Notes: generated by a model not told the origin, from the sequence alone. Counted from the first letter of the stretch, positions 33,503 to 42,038 are shown. The stretch is 64,000 bases of DNA from an uncultured Collinsella sp. (GCA_905209455.1 CAJLTA010000005.1:40497-104496); one strand, 5' to 3'. Made by a program: numbers and translations.

Positions 33503-34111
33503 TTAAATATGTCTGTGAGCTCCGAGGTGCTTGGCATGTGCTCCCGGATATCTATGGCCTTTGACAATTGACGCGGCATGTAGATACAGATGCCTGGTCG
33601 CCAAGGCGTCGGCGAGGGCGGTATGGGGCGCCCCCTCGAAGTTGTATCCAACGGCATCTGCCGCAGAGACCAGCCTCCATCGGGAATTGGTCTCCGAGAA
33701 CGGGCCGTACACACGACCGAAGTCCTCCATGGCATCGATGATCTTTGTCGTCTGAGGGATGACGACGCCCTCTTTCTCGAGAAAGCCGAGGTCGAAATTG
33801 ACATTCCATCCGACAACCTTATCCGTACGGTCGAATAGAGATTGAACGGCCTCAAGATAGATTTCAAAGGGCTTGCAGTTCGCAACGGAGGCAGGGGAGA
33901 TGTGGTTCACGCGCTCGGCATCTGGCCACTCCGTCTTATGCTGCGGCTTGACACGTAAATGGACCGTCGAGGGAGAGTCCAGGCCTTCTATATCGAGAAC
34001 CATGGCAAGCGTCAGGATCTCATCTCCGCCGGCGGCGTCGAGCCCCGTGGTCTCCGTGTCGATTGTCATGCACTCGATAGGGGAGTCGAACGGTATAAGG
34101 GTAATGCTCAT
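33503..34111 (-). CDS. DnaQ-like 3'-5' exonuclease
   Basis: This 202-residue DEDDh exonuclease domain has motif I MTIDTETTGLD (Asp, Glu), motif II VVGWNVNFDLGFLEKEG (Asp) and motif III with PHTALADALATRHL (His, Asp). Such proteins degrade single-stranded DNA 3' to 5' or trim RNA; DNA polymerase III epsilon is the model. Nothing beyond the catalytic domain is present. It is unusual but not unknown in ICEs; a role in processing transferred strands is inference. Its ribosome site is weak (GGGGCGCAACGCG). Confidence 0.85.
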   Translation of the reverse strand: MSITLIPFDSPIECMTIDTETTGLDAAGGDEILTLAMVLDIEGLDSPSTVHLRVKPQHKTEWPDAERVNHISPASVANCKPFEIYLEAVQSLFDRTDKVVGWNVNFDLGFLEKEGVVIPQTTKIIDAMEDFGRVYGPFSETNSRWRLVSAADAVGYNFEGAPHTALADALATRHLYLHAASIVKGHRYPGAHAKHLGAHRHI

Positions 34112-34125
34112 CGCGTTGCGCCCCC

Positions 34126-35010
34126 TCAGGACTGCCCATAGTGATAGTAGCCGGTGCGATTGGCAGCCGTGGTATGGAGAGCGCCCTCGGTACCGCCGCC
34201 CAGCTTCCTGCTGATCTGCGCGATGAGGCTTTTCGTGCCGGGCATCTCGTGGGCGCGCTCGGTCTTGATATCGCTCTTTTGGACATAGCCCTCGTCGACA
34301 GACTCATCCCACTCGTCCTGGGTCGCCTCGGTGTAGAAGACCGGCGCCTCGGGGTCGTTTTCGATGGCCTGGGAGGCAAGCATATCGATGTGTTCGGTAT
34401 TCCCCCTCACGGCGGCATGGACAACGTCGTCGGTGAGCGCACCGCCGTTCGCGATGTACTCATAGAGGCTCTGGTCGGCCGTGTCGGGAATCACGCGCCC
34501 GAACTGTTCGTCCGTGACATAGCCCTCGTCGCCGATCCTGAATTGGCCATAGGGCCCCGCCGGCCACGGCACAGCGATACGCGAGAGCTCCGTGTCCGCC
34601 ATGACATAGAATTTCATGACGGCGAGCTTGTCATCTCGCGAGATATAGTCTTGGACAGCGACGGGGGCCTTCGGGTTGATATGGGTTCGGTCTGACGGCG
34701 AGAGCGCAAGGCCTCGCTCGATCTCATATTCGGCTTGGGCAGTGGAGGCCGTGAAAAGGGCTCGCGCGAGCAGCCAGGACTTCTGACCCGCATACGTATC
34801 GGGGGCGATACCGTCAAGAGCGACCTCGGCCACCGCCGAGAGAAGGTTGGGCTCTGCCATAATCGCGCCGAGCGTGGCGACAGCCGGCCACTTAAGGTAT
34901 CCCTCGCATTGCTGCGGGTCCATGATCATTTCGCGCACAGCATCGAAAACGCGGTCGAGGTTGAGCAGGCCGAGCCCCGCTGCCACCGCCGACCTATCCA
35001 GGTTGTCCAT
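34126..35010 (-). CDS. Hypothetical conjugative-element protein
   Basis: This 294-residue soluble protein starts at an ATG with GGGAGAG upstream. It is rich in helices in the first third and acidic overall; the central part has APVAVQDYISRDDKLAVMKF and the C-terminus ends in an aromatic Gly/Tyr segment (RTGYYHYGQS). I recognise no family. It stands between the YifB-like and exonuclease genes, with a LexA-like box 71 bp upstream, so it may head its own transcript. Possible roles include DNA processing or relaxosome assembly, but there is no direct evidence. Confidence 0.6.
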   Translation of the reverse strand: MDNLDRSAVAAGLGLLNLDRVFDAVREMIMDPQQCEGYLKWPAVATLGAIMAEPNLLSAVAEVALDGIAPDTYAGQKSWLLARALFTASTAQAEYEIERGLALSPSDRTHINPKAPVAVQDYISRDDKLAVMKFYVMADTELSRIAVPWPAGPYGQFRIGDEGYVTDEQFGRVIPDTADQSLYEYIANGGALTDDVVHAAVRGNTEHIDMLASQAIENDPEAPVFYTEATQDEWDESVDEGYVQKSDIKTERAHEMPGTKSLIAQISRKLGGGTEGALHTTAANRTGYYHYGQS

Positions 35011-35080
35011 ACGGCTCTCCCTTCGGTCATAGTTCCGTTGGTTGTATCGTCCGCCCTCGGGCTTGTCGATGAGAGCCGTT

Positions 35081-35092
35081 GAACAACTGTTC
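35081..35092. promoter_or_regulatory. LexA-like box 2 (GAACAACTGTTC)
   Basis: GAAC-N4-GTTC palindrome between the YifB-like gene end and the 35,010 start. The flanks are TT and CT. It is identical to box 3 at 37,089. Confidence 0.5.
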
Positions 35093-35107
35093 CTAGAATT
35101 TGGTTAG

Positions 35108-37021
35108 TTAATGTTTAAGCGATTGAGCATGGGGGAGGGTCACGTCGCGCTCCATCGACATGACCCCATCGGGCGATGCCGTGCTTTTGGTCGCAAGTCG
35201 AAGCGAGTCAATGATCCTTTTCGTGCTGGGACTGCAATCGACTCTGTGGGGGGCCACGCTCAGCTCTTCATACTGATCAAGGATCGCGTCCACCTTCCGT
35301 GACTCGTCGAAGGTCTGGCCGCGGTAAAGCGTATAGTCGTGTCCGCCGATGCTGACTAGGCCGTCGGGCGCAAGGGCAATGCCTTTAGCTTCAATCGCCG
35401 GCACAATGGCGAAATTTACACCTGCGGCGATGGCAATATCCTTGTATTCATCAGGAATGACCATCTCGCGAAATTCGGACAGATCCCTCATCGAAAGAAA
35501 CGCATTAAGGTTAACTTCAACGGCGTCATATCCACCCCGTCCGGCGCCAACTATAACAGAGCCGAATATCTCCGAGTCCATGAGAATGCCAGGCAGCGGA
35601 TCCACACTTGACCTCTGCATGTAGACAGTGCGATCTCCTTGAGCGGGCCCGTCGAGGTTAACGGTCACGTCGGACCAAAGTTCACCGAACGAGTCGGAAC
35701 CATCGGTCACATCGAAGGCTTGGATGCAGAGTGTATCGTTCTCCTCGTAGAACTGCTTCACGAGCTCAACGGTCTTCGGCTCGCCGTCAACCGAATAATT
35801 GACCTTGATGCCGCCCTTTGTGGTTGCATCCACATAGAGGCTGCTGTCCTCGATACGCTTTTTGAGGTTCTCCCTATAGGCGACCAGCGATCCTGGGAGC
35901 GCCTGGATCTCAGAAAGTCCTTTTTCCAATTGGTCAATATCGACAACGACCGGCTGCTCGATTTTAGGGAACGGACCCAGCTGAAACGCCTTCATCGCAT
36001 AGTCGCTTCGGTCTTCCCTAGCCGTCATAACGAGGGCGGCGTCACTTGGAAACAGCGTAGTACCGTCAACCCTAACGATCCTGACGGTGTCTCGCCTTGT
36101 CGCCGATGCCACAGACTGAAGGACATGGGACGATGCCTGGTCGATATTTCCGAGAACGATGGCGCCACCGCTCGCGGCAGAGATAACACCCGGCCTGATT
36201 GGGCGCCCGCCGCCGATAATACCTGCAATGCTTGCCGTCCCGATATCGGAGACAACGGCAACGTTACCCTTTGCACCGACACCGGAAAGGTCCCTCATGA
36301 GCGTCGCTTCATCGCTTTCGCCGACGCGGAAGAACGCGCGAAGCGCCTCTCCCGCACGCTCCGGGCTATCCGTCTCAATTAGGATGGGAATTCGCGTCGC
36401 AAGGGCCTCGGCCACAGCAGAGACTGCAGCAGGCGGGTAAACCGGACTCAATTGATTTGGTTCAGCCGGCATAGACCTTCCGATAAGATTCTCAGGATTA
36501 CCCAAGGAATCAGGTGAGATCGAGTCCAGGGTTTGAAGGCTCGGGTGAGAAGGCCTCAATCCGCGCGGAGTTGCCGCGGAGACGACTCCCTGGAGATTCA
36601 ACTCATGGCAGAGATCTTCAACTGCAATGGCGCCCCGGCGCGACGTCACGTTACCGCCGAAGTCCAGCGATCCGAAAAACAGCCTATTCTTGATATACGT
36701 GAGATCGAGCTGCCCCGAGGCGCTCAGGATTCCAAGTGCGATGGGCAGCGCGAGAGAGTCTGCATCTCGAATTCGACCCGAGAAGGCCCTACTATAGGCG
36801 GGTGAGGGCATGACCTCGATAGAACCGCTTTCTCGCGGCAAGGTGTATCCCTGCGCCCTGAGTGCGCACCTGACAATGCCCCGCAACTCAACCGCAGCGT
36901 TATCCTGAATGCCTAGAATGTTCATGCCGGGAATTCCCGGTTTGAATTCAATCGCGATGTCAATGGGTACCGCCGAGGCGCCCTCCACAATGGCGCCATG
37001 GACAACTGTACGATTGCTCAT
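35108..37021 (-). CDS. YifB/ComM-like protein with decayed AAA+ domain
   Basis: This 637-residue protein: residues about 5-165 are a clear ChlI/YifB N-terminal domain (VPIDIAIEFKPGIPGMNILG, AVELRGIVRCAL, SLALPIALGILSASGQL, GSLDFGGNVTSRRGAIAV). The next part follows the YifB Mg-chelatase fold (IIGGGRPIRPGVISAASGGA, then LGNIDQASSHVL in place of FLDElpEF), but Walker A is missing (ATRIPILIETDSPERAGE) and the Walker B acidic pair is replaced. The last 290 residues are novel. ComM/YifB helicases act in DNA uptake; this copy cannot be a normal ATPase. The start is the ATG after GGAGCAAGTT. Confidence 0.7.
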   Translation of the reverse strand: MSNRTVVHGAIVEGASAVPIDIAIEFKPGIPGMNILGIQDNAAVELRGIVRCALRAQGYTLPRESGSIEVMPSPAYSRAFSGRIRDADSLALPIALGILSASGQLDLTYIKNRLFFGSLDFGGNVTSRRGAIAVEDLCHELNLQGVVSAATPRGLRPSHPSLQTLDSISPDSLGNPENLIGRSMPAEPNQLSPVYPPAAVSAVAEALATRIPILIETDSPERAGEALRAFFRVGESDEATLMRDLSGVGAKGNVAVVSDIGTASIAGIIGGGRPIRPGVISAASGGAIVLGNIDQASSHVLQSVASATRRDTVRIVRVDGTTLFPSDAALVMTAREDRSDYAMKAFQLGPFPKIEQPVVVDIDQLEKGLSEIQALPGSLVAYRENLKKRIEDSSLYVDATTKGGIKVNYSVDGEPKTVELVKQFYEENDTLCIQAFDVTDGSDSFGELWSDVTVNLDGPAQGDRTVYMQRSSVDPLPGILMDSEIFGSVIVGAGRGGYDAVEVNLNAFLSMRDLSEFREMVIPDEYKDIAIAAGVNFAIVPAIEAKGIALAPDGLVSIGGHDYTLYRGQTFDESRKVDAILDQYEELSVAPHRVDCSPSTKRIIDSLRLATKSTASPDGVMSMERDVTLPHAQSLKH

Positions 37022-37088
37022 AACTTGCTCCATTCCTCAATGGTCTTGAGGTAAGTTTGATGGTGGACCGCACGAGCATGGCCTCAAT

Positions 37089-37100
37089 GAACAACTGTTC
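37089..37100. promoter_or_regulatory. LexA-like box 3 (GAACAACTGTTC)
   Basis: A palindrome GAAC-N4-GTTC 68 bp upstream of the YifB-like start, within the presumed promoter of the conjugation operon. Same sequence as box 2. Confidence 0.5.
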
Positions 37101-37172
37101 AACCGGTTCCGTTGTGATTTTGTCGATGCAGGGCTTTCCGATACAGACAATACGCAAGGTTATTCTCTAATC

Positions 37173-37192
37173 AGTGGTGGATAGTGGTGGAT
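37173..37192. repeat. Tandem 10-bp repeat near the tRNA 3' end
   Basis: AGTGGTGGAT is repeated twice without a gap, about 95 bp from the tRNA 3' end. Short direct repeats in this place are typical arm-type sites for tyrosine recombinases, but no integrase is visible to support this. Confidence 0.35.
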
Positions 37193-37237
37193 AGCCAGAA
37201 GAAACCAGTGGATTCTAGAAGGAATAGCCAATAGTAA

Positions 37238-37276
37238 AGCGGTTTCCCTGATTAACTGTATTTCAGGGAAACCGCT
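37238..37276 (-). terminator. Hairpin terminator behind the CAU tRNA
   Basis: A perfect 14-bp inverted repeat (AGCGGTTTCCCTGA, 37,238-37,251, and complement, 37,263-37,276) with an 11-base loop lies ten bases beyond the tRNA 3' end. The downstream minus-strand run TTACTATTGG has few Ts. Confidence 0.6.
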
Positions 37277-37285
37277 GGTAGACGG

Positions 37286-37361
37286 TGGTGGGCCCTCCGG
37301 GATTCGAACCCAGAACCCAGGGATTATGAGTCCCCTGCGCTAACCGTTGCGCCAAGAGCCC
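37286..37361 (-). tRNA. tRNA-Met (CAU anticodon), element insertion site
   Basis: A 76-base tRNA including an encoded CCA. The acceptor stem GGGCTCT pairs with AGGGCCC; the anticodon loop CTCATAA gives CAU (37,326-37,328 on the complementary strand); the T arm contains GGTTCGAATCC. Elongator Met is most likely; tRNA-Ile2 (CAU, modified to read AUA) cannot be excluded from sequence. The conjugative element abuts its 3' end, so it probably served as attB with the tRNA rebuilt by the element. Confidence 0.9.
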
Positions 37362-37596
37362 TTATGAACGGTGAATGCAATTCTAGCAAAGGCAACTCAG
37401 GCCTAATTTCTTCGCTTCACGTCGTGAAATACTACCATGCACGAGCAAGTCGCACAACGCAAGATCAAGTTCGATGCTAAACAACAGCTAATCTAGGCCC
37501 GTCGCAGATAAGAAGTGTTTTATAAAAAGTTAAAGCCTTAAATTCAGGGCTTCAAAACATTTCAGCGTGAAATCAACCTGATGCCATTTCAAAACC

Positions 37597-37736
37597 ATGC
37601 TGGTTTACTACGACGAATCGGCGACCCCCGACCAACGCGTGTTCTCCGTTTGCAAAACCGCAGGTAGAGAGCCCGACGGTTACACGAAAAGGCGTGCGTG
37701 GTCGAACATTCCTGATTCATCGTAGTAAACCGGCAT
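37597..37736. repeat. Imperfect 23-bp inverted repeat, 94-bp loop
   Basis: The arms at 37,597-37,619 and 37,714-37,736 match in 21 of 23 positions (core GGTTTACTACGA). Possibly a MITE-like or REP-like dispersed element; no transposase nearby. Confidence 0.55.
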
Positions 37737-37942
37737 AGTTCTGAGGCGTAGATGAGGGACGGTTCGCAATCGGACCCGATAATGGGACTGGCGGCGCATA
37801 GGAAATCCGGTTGCGCGGGGAGGGTCGTGTTCCGCGCGCCAAGTCGGCCGGCGTACGGGCCGTGCGGGGGTCAGGCGCCCCCGCGGGCTGGCCCAGCCCC
37901 GTGCCCGTTCCACGTGCCGTAAAATATTTTCCAAAATTGTCC

Positions 37943-37971
37943 TTGCATCGCCGTCCGAGTTCCCGTATAGT
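37943..37971 (+). promoter_or_regulatory. Promoter of tRNA-Ala
   Basis: TTGCAT (37,943-37,948), 17 bp, TATAGT (37,966-37,971), ending 12 bases before the tRNA. Confidence 0.6.
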
Positions 37972-37983
37972 ACTTCTTCGCAC

Positions 37984-38056
37984 GGGGGCGTAGCTCAGCT
38001 GGGAGAGCGCTTGACTGGCAGTCAAGAGGTCAGGGGTTCGATCCCCCTCGTCTCCA
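37984..38056 (+). tRNA. tRNA-Ala (GGC)
   Basis: 73 bases; the acceptor stem GGGGGCG pairs with CGTCTCC (two G-U pairs); D arm TAGCTCAGCTGGGAGAGC; anticodon loop CTGGCAG gives GGC; T arm GGGGTTCGATCCCC. CCA is not encoded (CCC follows the discriminator A). Confidence 0.95.
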
Positions 38057-38071
38057 CCCGAGCATTGAATG

Positions 38072-38100
38072 AGGCTCCAACGCAAGTTGGGGCCTTTTTT
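38072..38100 (+). terminator. Terminator of tRNA-Ala
   Basis: A 10-bp stem (AGGCTCCAAC with GTTGGGGCCT, one G-U pair), GCAA tetraloop, then TTTTT. Confidence 0.85.
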
Positions 38101-38131
38101 CATATAGGCACACAAGGTCAAAGGCGGCACC

Positions 38132-40165
38132 ATGATCCTCCTGGTCGACAAGATCGAAAAAAGCTTCGGCGCGCGCGTCCTCTTTAGTGGCGCGTCCTTC
38201 CAGATCAACCCCGGCGAGCGTTTTGCGCTCGTGGGACCCAACGGCGCCGGCAAAACCACCATGCTCAAGATCATCATGGGCATCGACAGCCCCGACGCCG
38301 GCCAGATCCAGTACGCAAAGGACTGCCAGGTAGGCTACCTAGAGCAGGAAACCAACCTGGAGCACAAGGACACCACCATCCTTGCCGAGGTCATGGCGGC
38401 CGCCAAGGAAATTCGCCGCATGGGCGAGCGCGCCAACGAGCTGCAGGCCCAGATCACCGAGCTCTCCGAACAGGGGAAGGATGTCGACGCGCTCCTCAAC
38501 GAGTACGGCCAGGTCCAGGACCGATTTGAACATCTGGGCGGCTACGAACTCGAGAGCAACGCCCGCAAGATCCTGTCCGGCCTGGGCTTTAAGGTCACCG
38601 ACTTTGAGCGCCCGTGCTCCGAGTTCTCCGGTGGCTGGCAGATGCGCATCGCGCTGGCAAAGCTCTTCCTGCGCCACCCCGACCTGCTGCTTCTGGACGA
38701 GCCCACCAACCACCTGGACCTTGAGAGCGTCCAATGGCTGCGCGGCTTTATCGCCAACTACGACGGCGCCGTCCTCATCGTCAGCCACGACCGCGCCTTC
38801 ATGGACGCCTGCGTCGACCACGTCGCTGCTCTCGAAAACCGTCGCGTTACCACCTACACCGGCAACTACAGCAGCTACCTCAAGCAGCGCGAGGACAACC
38901 TGGAGCAGATGCGCGCCAAGCGCGCCGCCCAGGAGCGCGACATCGCCCATATGCAGGTCTTCGTCGACAAGTTCCGCTACAAGCCCACCAAGGCCGCCCA
39001 GGCGCAGGAGCGCATCCGCAAGATCGAGCAGATCAAAAAGGAGCTCGTCATCCTGCCCGAGGGCCACAAGCACATTGACTTTAAGTTCCCCGATCCGCCG
39101 CGCTCCGGCGACATGGTCGTGGGCCTCGAGGGTGTATCCAAGTCATACGGCGACAAGCACATCTACAGTGACATCGACCTCAAACTCTACCGTGGCGAGC
39201 ATGTGGCGCTCGTCGGCCCCAACGGCGCCGGTAAGTCCACGCTTATGAAGATCCTCGCCGGCCTGGAACCGCCCACTACCGGCACGCGCGGCCTGGGCAC
39301 CAACGTCGGCGTCGCCTACTACGCCCAGCACGCACTCGAGGGTATGACCGAGTCCAATACCGTCCTGCAAGAGATCGACACCGTTACGCCCAAGTGGACC
39401 GTGCCGCAGCAGCGCAGCCTGCTGGGCGCCTTCCTGTTTAGCGACAACGATTCCATCGAGAAGCAGGTTCGCGTCCTCTCCGGCGGCGAAAAAGCGCGTC
39501 TGGCCCTGGCAAAGATGCTCGTGGCCCCCGAGGCGCTCCTGTGCCTGGACGAGCCCACCAACCACCTGGACATCGACTCGGTGGACATGCTCGAGAACGC
39601 CCTGCAAAACTTCCCCGGCACCATCGTGCTAATCAGCCACGACGAGCACCTGGTGCGCGCCGTGGCCAACCGCGTGATCGACATCCGCGACGGCAAGGTC
39701 ACGGTCTACGACGGCGATTACGACTACTATCTCTACAAGCGCGAGGACCTCGCGGCCCGCGCCGCCGCCGAGGCAGTAGGGGAGAGCACACCGGCCACGG
39801 CCAAGTCCGCCAAGGTCACCGCGGCCCAGCCCGATGCGCCCGCCGCCGCTTCCAAGCCTGCCGAGGGCAAAAAGACCAAGGAGCAAAAGCGCGCCGAGGC
39901 CCAGGCCCGCGCCGCGCTCAACAAAAAGCTCAAGGGCGTGCGCAACCAGCTCAAGAAGATCGAGGCGGAGCTCGACAAAAAGCGCGCCCGCTATGACGAG
40001 CTTATGGAATTGATGGCCAGCGAAGAGCTATATGCCGATCAAGACAAGTTCAATGCCGCGCTGGGGGAATATAACGGCCTTAAGCAAGAGCTGCCCAAGC
40101 TCGAGGACGAATGGCTGGAGCTTTCCACCCAGATCGAAGAGGAGACCGCGCGTGAACTCTCGTAA
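38132..40165 (+). CDS. ABC-F family ATPase
   Basis: This 677-residue soluble protein has two ABC domains and no membrane segment. First domain: Walker [10 protein letters not shown] (about 35), signature [11 protein letters not shown], Walker [14 protein letters not shown] linker of about 80 residues with [18 protein letters not shown] (the P-site tRNA-interaction motif). Second domain: GPNGAGKST (about 364), [24 protein letters not shown]. The C-terminal Ala/Lys-rich linker and coiled coil (residues 550-670) resembles Uup/YdiF-type proteins. ABC-F factors act on the ribosome, resolving stalled states or giving antibiotic resistance; the housekeeping context favours the former. Confidence 0.9.
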   Translation: MILLVDKIEKSFGARVLFSGASFQINPGERFALVGPNGAGKTTMLKIIMGIDSPDAGQIQYAKDCQVGYLEQETNLEHKDTTILAEVMAAAKEIRRMGERANELQAQITELSEQGKDVDALLNEYGQVQDRFEHLGGYELESNARKILSGLGFKVTDFERPCSEFSGGWQMRIALAKLFLRHPDLLLLDEPTNHLDLESVQWLRGFIANYDGAVLIVSHDRAFMDACVDHVAALENRRVTTYTGNYSSYLKQREDNLEQMRAKRAAQERDIAHMQVFVDKFRYKPTKAAQAQERIRKIEQIKKELVILPEGHKHIDFKFPDPPRSGDMVVGLEGVSKSYGDKHIYSDIDLKLYRGEHVALVGPNGAGKSTLMKILAGLEPPTTGTRGLGTNVGVAYYAQHALEGMTESNTVLQEIDTVTPKWTVPQQRSLLGAFLFSDNDSIEKQVRVLSGGEKARLALAKMLVAPEALLCLDEPTNHLDIDSVDMLENALQNFPGTIVLISHDEHLVRAVANRVIDIRDGKVTVYDGDYDYYLYKREDLAARAAAEAVGESTPATAKSAKVTAAQPDAPAAASKPAEGKKTKEQKRAEAQARAALNKKLKGVRNQLKKIEAELDKKRARYDELMELMASEELYADQDKFNAALGEYNGLKQELPKLEDEWLELSTQIEEETARELS

Positions 40166-40448
40166 GGCCGCTGCCGTGGCGATGAGCATCATCGCTATCG
40201 CTTGTCGCATCTGCGGCATCTTTATGAGTGCGATGACCGTGCTGCTGTGCTTTAGCGGCCTCACCGCCAAGCTGCAGATCGTTGGCTTTGTCGTTGAGCT
40301 TTCGCGCGCGCTGCCGAGCGCCATCGCCGGCTACGGCGTCATCACATCGCCCTTTGGCGGCGTCTTCCGCCTGGATTACGCCATCGTCGCTGTAGTCCTG
40401 TTTGTAATTGACCACCTGCTCACGCGCGCATCGCGCCGCGTCCGCTAG
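40152..40448 (+). CDS. Small membrane protein of unknown function
   Basis: This 98-residue protein starts at GTG with GAGGAG seven bases upstream, overlapping the ABC-F gene end by 14 bp. It has about three hydrophobic segments (residues 8-32, 38-60, 74-90) and basic ends ([12 protein letters not shown]). No family recognised. Coupled to the ABC-F gene and nine bases ahead of the M50 peptidase gene, so probably in one operon. Confidence 0.6.
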   Translation: MNSRKAAAVAMSIIAIACRICGIFMSAMTVLLCFSGLTAKLQIVGFVVELSRALPSAIAGYGVITSPFGGVFRLDYAIVAVVLFVIDHLLTRASRRVR

Positions 40449-40457
40449 GGGAGCGTC

Positions 40458-41141
40458 ATGTCCAGCAGCTACATCATGAACCTGCTCGCCAGCGCCGTCG
40501 CCGTCATCGTGGGTATCGTTATCCACGAGAGCGCACACGCCGCCGCTGCCTGGGCGCTCGGCGACAAGACGGCCCGTTCGCGCGGACGCGTCTCGCTCAA
40601 CCCGCTCAACCATATCGACCCGTTTGGCACCATCATCCTGCCATTGCTCATGCTTGCCGCCGGCGGTCCGGTGTTCGCCTTTGCCAAGCCCGTGCCCGTC
40701 TACCTCAACAACCTCAAGCACCCCAAGCGCGATGAGGTCCTGGTGAGCGCAGCCGGCCCCGCATCGAACATCGCGCTCGCGTGCCTGGCCGCAGCCCTCA
40801 TGCACCTGACCTACGGCAACCTCTACACCAGTATGTCCTTTGCCCTGGCGTCACAAATCATGAACTTCGGCGCCACCTTTATCGTGGTCAACTTGTCGCT
40901 CGCGTTCTTTAACCTCATCCCGATTCCGCCGCTCGATGGCTCGTCGATCATCGTGCCCTTCCTCAAAGGCAAGGCGCTCGCCAACTACTACCGCCTGCAG
41001 CAATACGCCATGCCCATCCTCATCATCGTGCTGTACCTGCTGCCCATGTGGACCGGCATCGACGTGATCGGTCGCTATTTCGACGTTACCGTGTATCCGC
41101 TCGCGGAGCAGCTGCTCAACTTCGCAATCGCCGGCATCTAA
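40458..41141 (+). CDS. M50-family site-2-type metalloprotease
   Basis: This 227-residue intramembrane zinc peptidase has HESAH (HExxH) in the first helix (about residues 24-28), AAGP in the middle and the third metal ligand in NLIPIPPLDGS (about residue 160). Five to six membrane segments are predicted. It belongs to the short group of M50 proteins (YwhC-like, without a PDZ or CBS domain), usually coded near scpAB, as here. The substrate is unknown. Confidence 0.85.
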   Translation: MSSSYIMNLLASAVAVIVGIVIHESAHAAAAWALGDKTARSRGRVSLNPLNHIDPFGTIILPLLMLAAGGPVFAFAKPVPVYLNNLKHPKRDEVLVSAAGPASNIALACLAAALMHLTYGNLYTSMSFALASQIMNFGATFIVVNLSLAFFNLIPIPPLDGSSIIVPFLKGKALANYYRLQQYAMPILIIVLYLLPMWTGIDVIGRYFDVTVYPLAEQLLNFAIAGI

Positions 41142-41225
41142 GGTAAACTTACAGGTCGACCGTGTAAAACGGTCGCAGCATGCACCCAAACCGCGCCGCG
41201 AAGGCGCCGTCAAAGGAGGTCGAAG

Positions 41226-42038
41226 ATGTCGTATCGCGTGTCGACGCAGGTCTACAGCGGACCGTTCGACCTGCTGCTGCAGCTGGTAGCCCGCCAAAAA
41301 GTAGATATCGGCGCCATCTCCATCAGCGAGGTGGCCGAGCAATACCTGGCCGAGGCCGAGCGCATCGAGGCGCTGGACCTGGACGTGGCGAGCGACTTTT
41401 TGCTGGTCGCGGCAACCCTTTTGGACATCAAGGCTGCCTCTCTGGTGCCGCAGGAGGCCCCGCGCAAAGTCGATGACGACGATGACGAGTTCGACGAAGA
41501 CCTCGAAGAGCTCAGCACGCTCGACGGCGACGCGCTGCGTGAGGTCCTGATCCAGCGCCTGATTGCCTACAAGCAGTTTAAAGGCGCGGCTGCGGCCCTC
41601 GGTGCGCGCATGCAGGCCGAAAGCCGCATGCATCCGCGCGTGGCCGGCCCCGACCCCGAGTTCTTGGGGCTTATGCCCGACTACCTGGCCGGCATCACCC
41701 TGCGCGGCCTGGCCGTTATCTGTGCCGACCTAGACGGCAAGCGACAGACCTTCCTGCTGGAGGCCGAGCACGTGGCGCCGCATCGCGTGCCGCTCGACCT
41801 GACCGTGGCCTCAGTCGACCGCTTTACCATGGCACACCAAACCTGCACCTTCCGCGAGCTGTTGGACGGCGACGCCACCACCGAGCAGCTCGTCGTCACC
41901 TTCCTGGCTATGCTCGAGCTCGCCAAACGCGGCTCGCTCACGCTGAGCCAGGACGAGATCTTTGGAACCATCTGCATCAACCGAGTCGAGGGCGCCGAGG
42001 CATACGTGCCCGGCGAGGGCCCCGAGCTCACCGAATAG
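41226..42038 (+). CDS. scpA: Segregation and condensation protein A
   Basis: This 270-residue kleisin partner of SMC has an N-terminal helix pair FDLLLQLVARQKVDIGAISI, VASDFLLVAATLLDIKAASL binding the SMC neck, an acidic linker (DDDDDEFDEDLEE) and a C-terminal winged helix with EQLVVTFLAMLELAKRG binding the SMC head. Condenses and separates chromosomes together with ScpB. AAGGAGG lies five bases ahead of the ATG. It is followed by scpB after 11 bases, the standard arrangement. Confidence 0.95.
   Translation: MSYRVSTQVYSGPFDLLLQLVARQKVDIGAISISEVAEQYLAEAERIEALDLDVASDFLLVAATLLDIKAASLVPQEAPRKVDDDDDEFDEDLEELSTLDGDALREVLIQRLIAYKQFKGAAAALGARMQAESRMHPRVAGPDPEFLGLMPDYLAGITLRGLAVICADLDGKRQTFLLEAEHVAPHRVPLDLTVASVDRFTMAHQTCTFRELLDGDATTEQLVVTFLAMLELAKRGSLTLSQDEIFGTICINRVEGAEAYVPGEGPELTE

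Larger units (their letters stand above)
1..37285. mobile_element. Integrative conjugative element (left end outside window)
   Basis: A block of conjugation genes (VirB4, VirD4, VirB6-, VirB3- and VirB2-like, cell-wall hydrolase, helicase-methylase) runs on the minus strand up to a CAU tRNA gene whose 3' end faces the block, the usual target geometry for a tyrosine-recombinase element. A Tad pilus operon, a toxin-antitoxin pair, an IS and small hypothetical genes occupy the distal part. Housekeeping genes begin immediately beyond the tRNA. No integrase, relaxase or second att copy is visible, so the left boundary lies outside, and whether the Tad operon belongs to the same element is inference. 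Confidence 0.7.
37022..37285. other. Element end region: operator, tandem repeat, terminator
   Basis: 264 bp without a gene, between the first conjugation gene and the tRNA. It contains a LexA-like box, a tandem 10-bp repeat and the tRNA terminator. The position at the tRNA 3' end makes it the probable attachment region, though the partner repeat at the other end is not in the window. Confidence 0.5.
37362..37983. other. 620-bp intergenic region between two tRNA genes
   Basis: It holds a long imperfect inverted repeat (37,597-37,736) and the promoter of tRNA-Ala. Open frames here lack ribosome sites; a 42-codon frame starting in the left arm (MLVYYDESATPDQ) and an 18-codon frame in the right arm (MPVYYDES) begin alike simply because the arms are complementary. 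GC rises sharply after 37,800. Confidence 0.5.

Noticed and set aside
37286..37361. Second copy of the tRNA 3' end as the other attachment site
   Set aside because: No second match to GGGATTCGAACCC with flanking tRNA sequence was found elsewhere in the window; the other att site must lie outside.
37597..37725. 42-codon frame beginning MLVYYDES in the inverted repeat
   Set aside because: No ribosome site; the similar start in the right arm is a consequence of the inverted repeat.
37717..38283. 188-codon minus-strand frame spanning tRNA-Ala
   Set aside because: It crosses the tRNA and the ABC-F start and lacks coding features.
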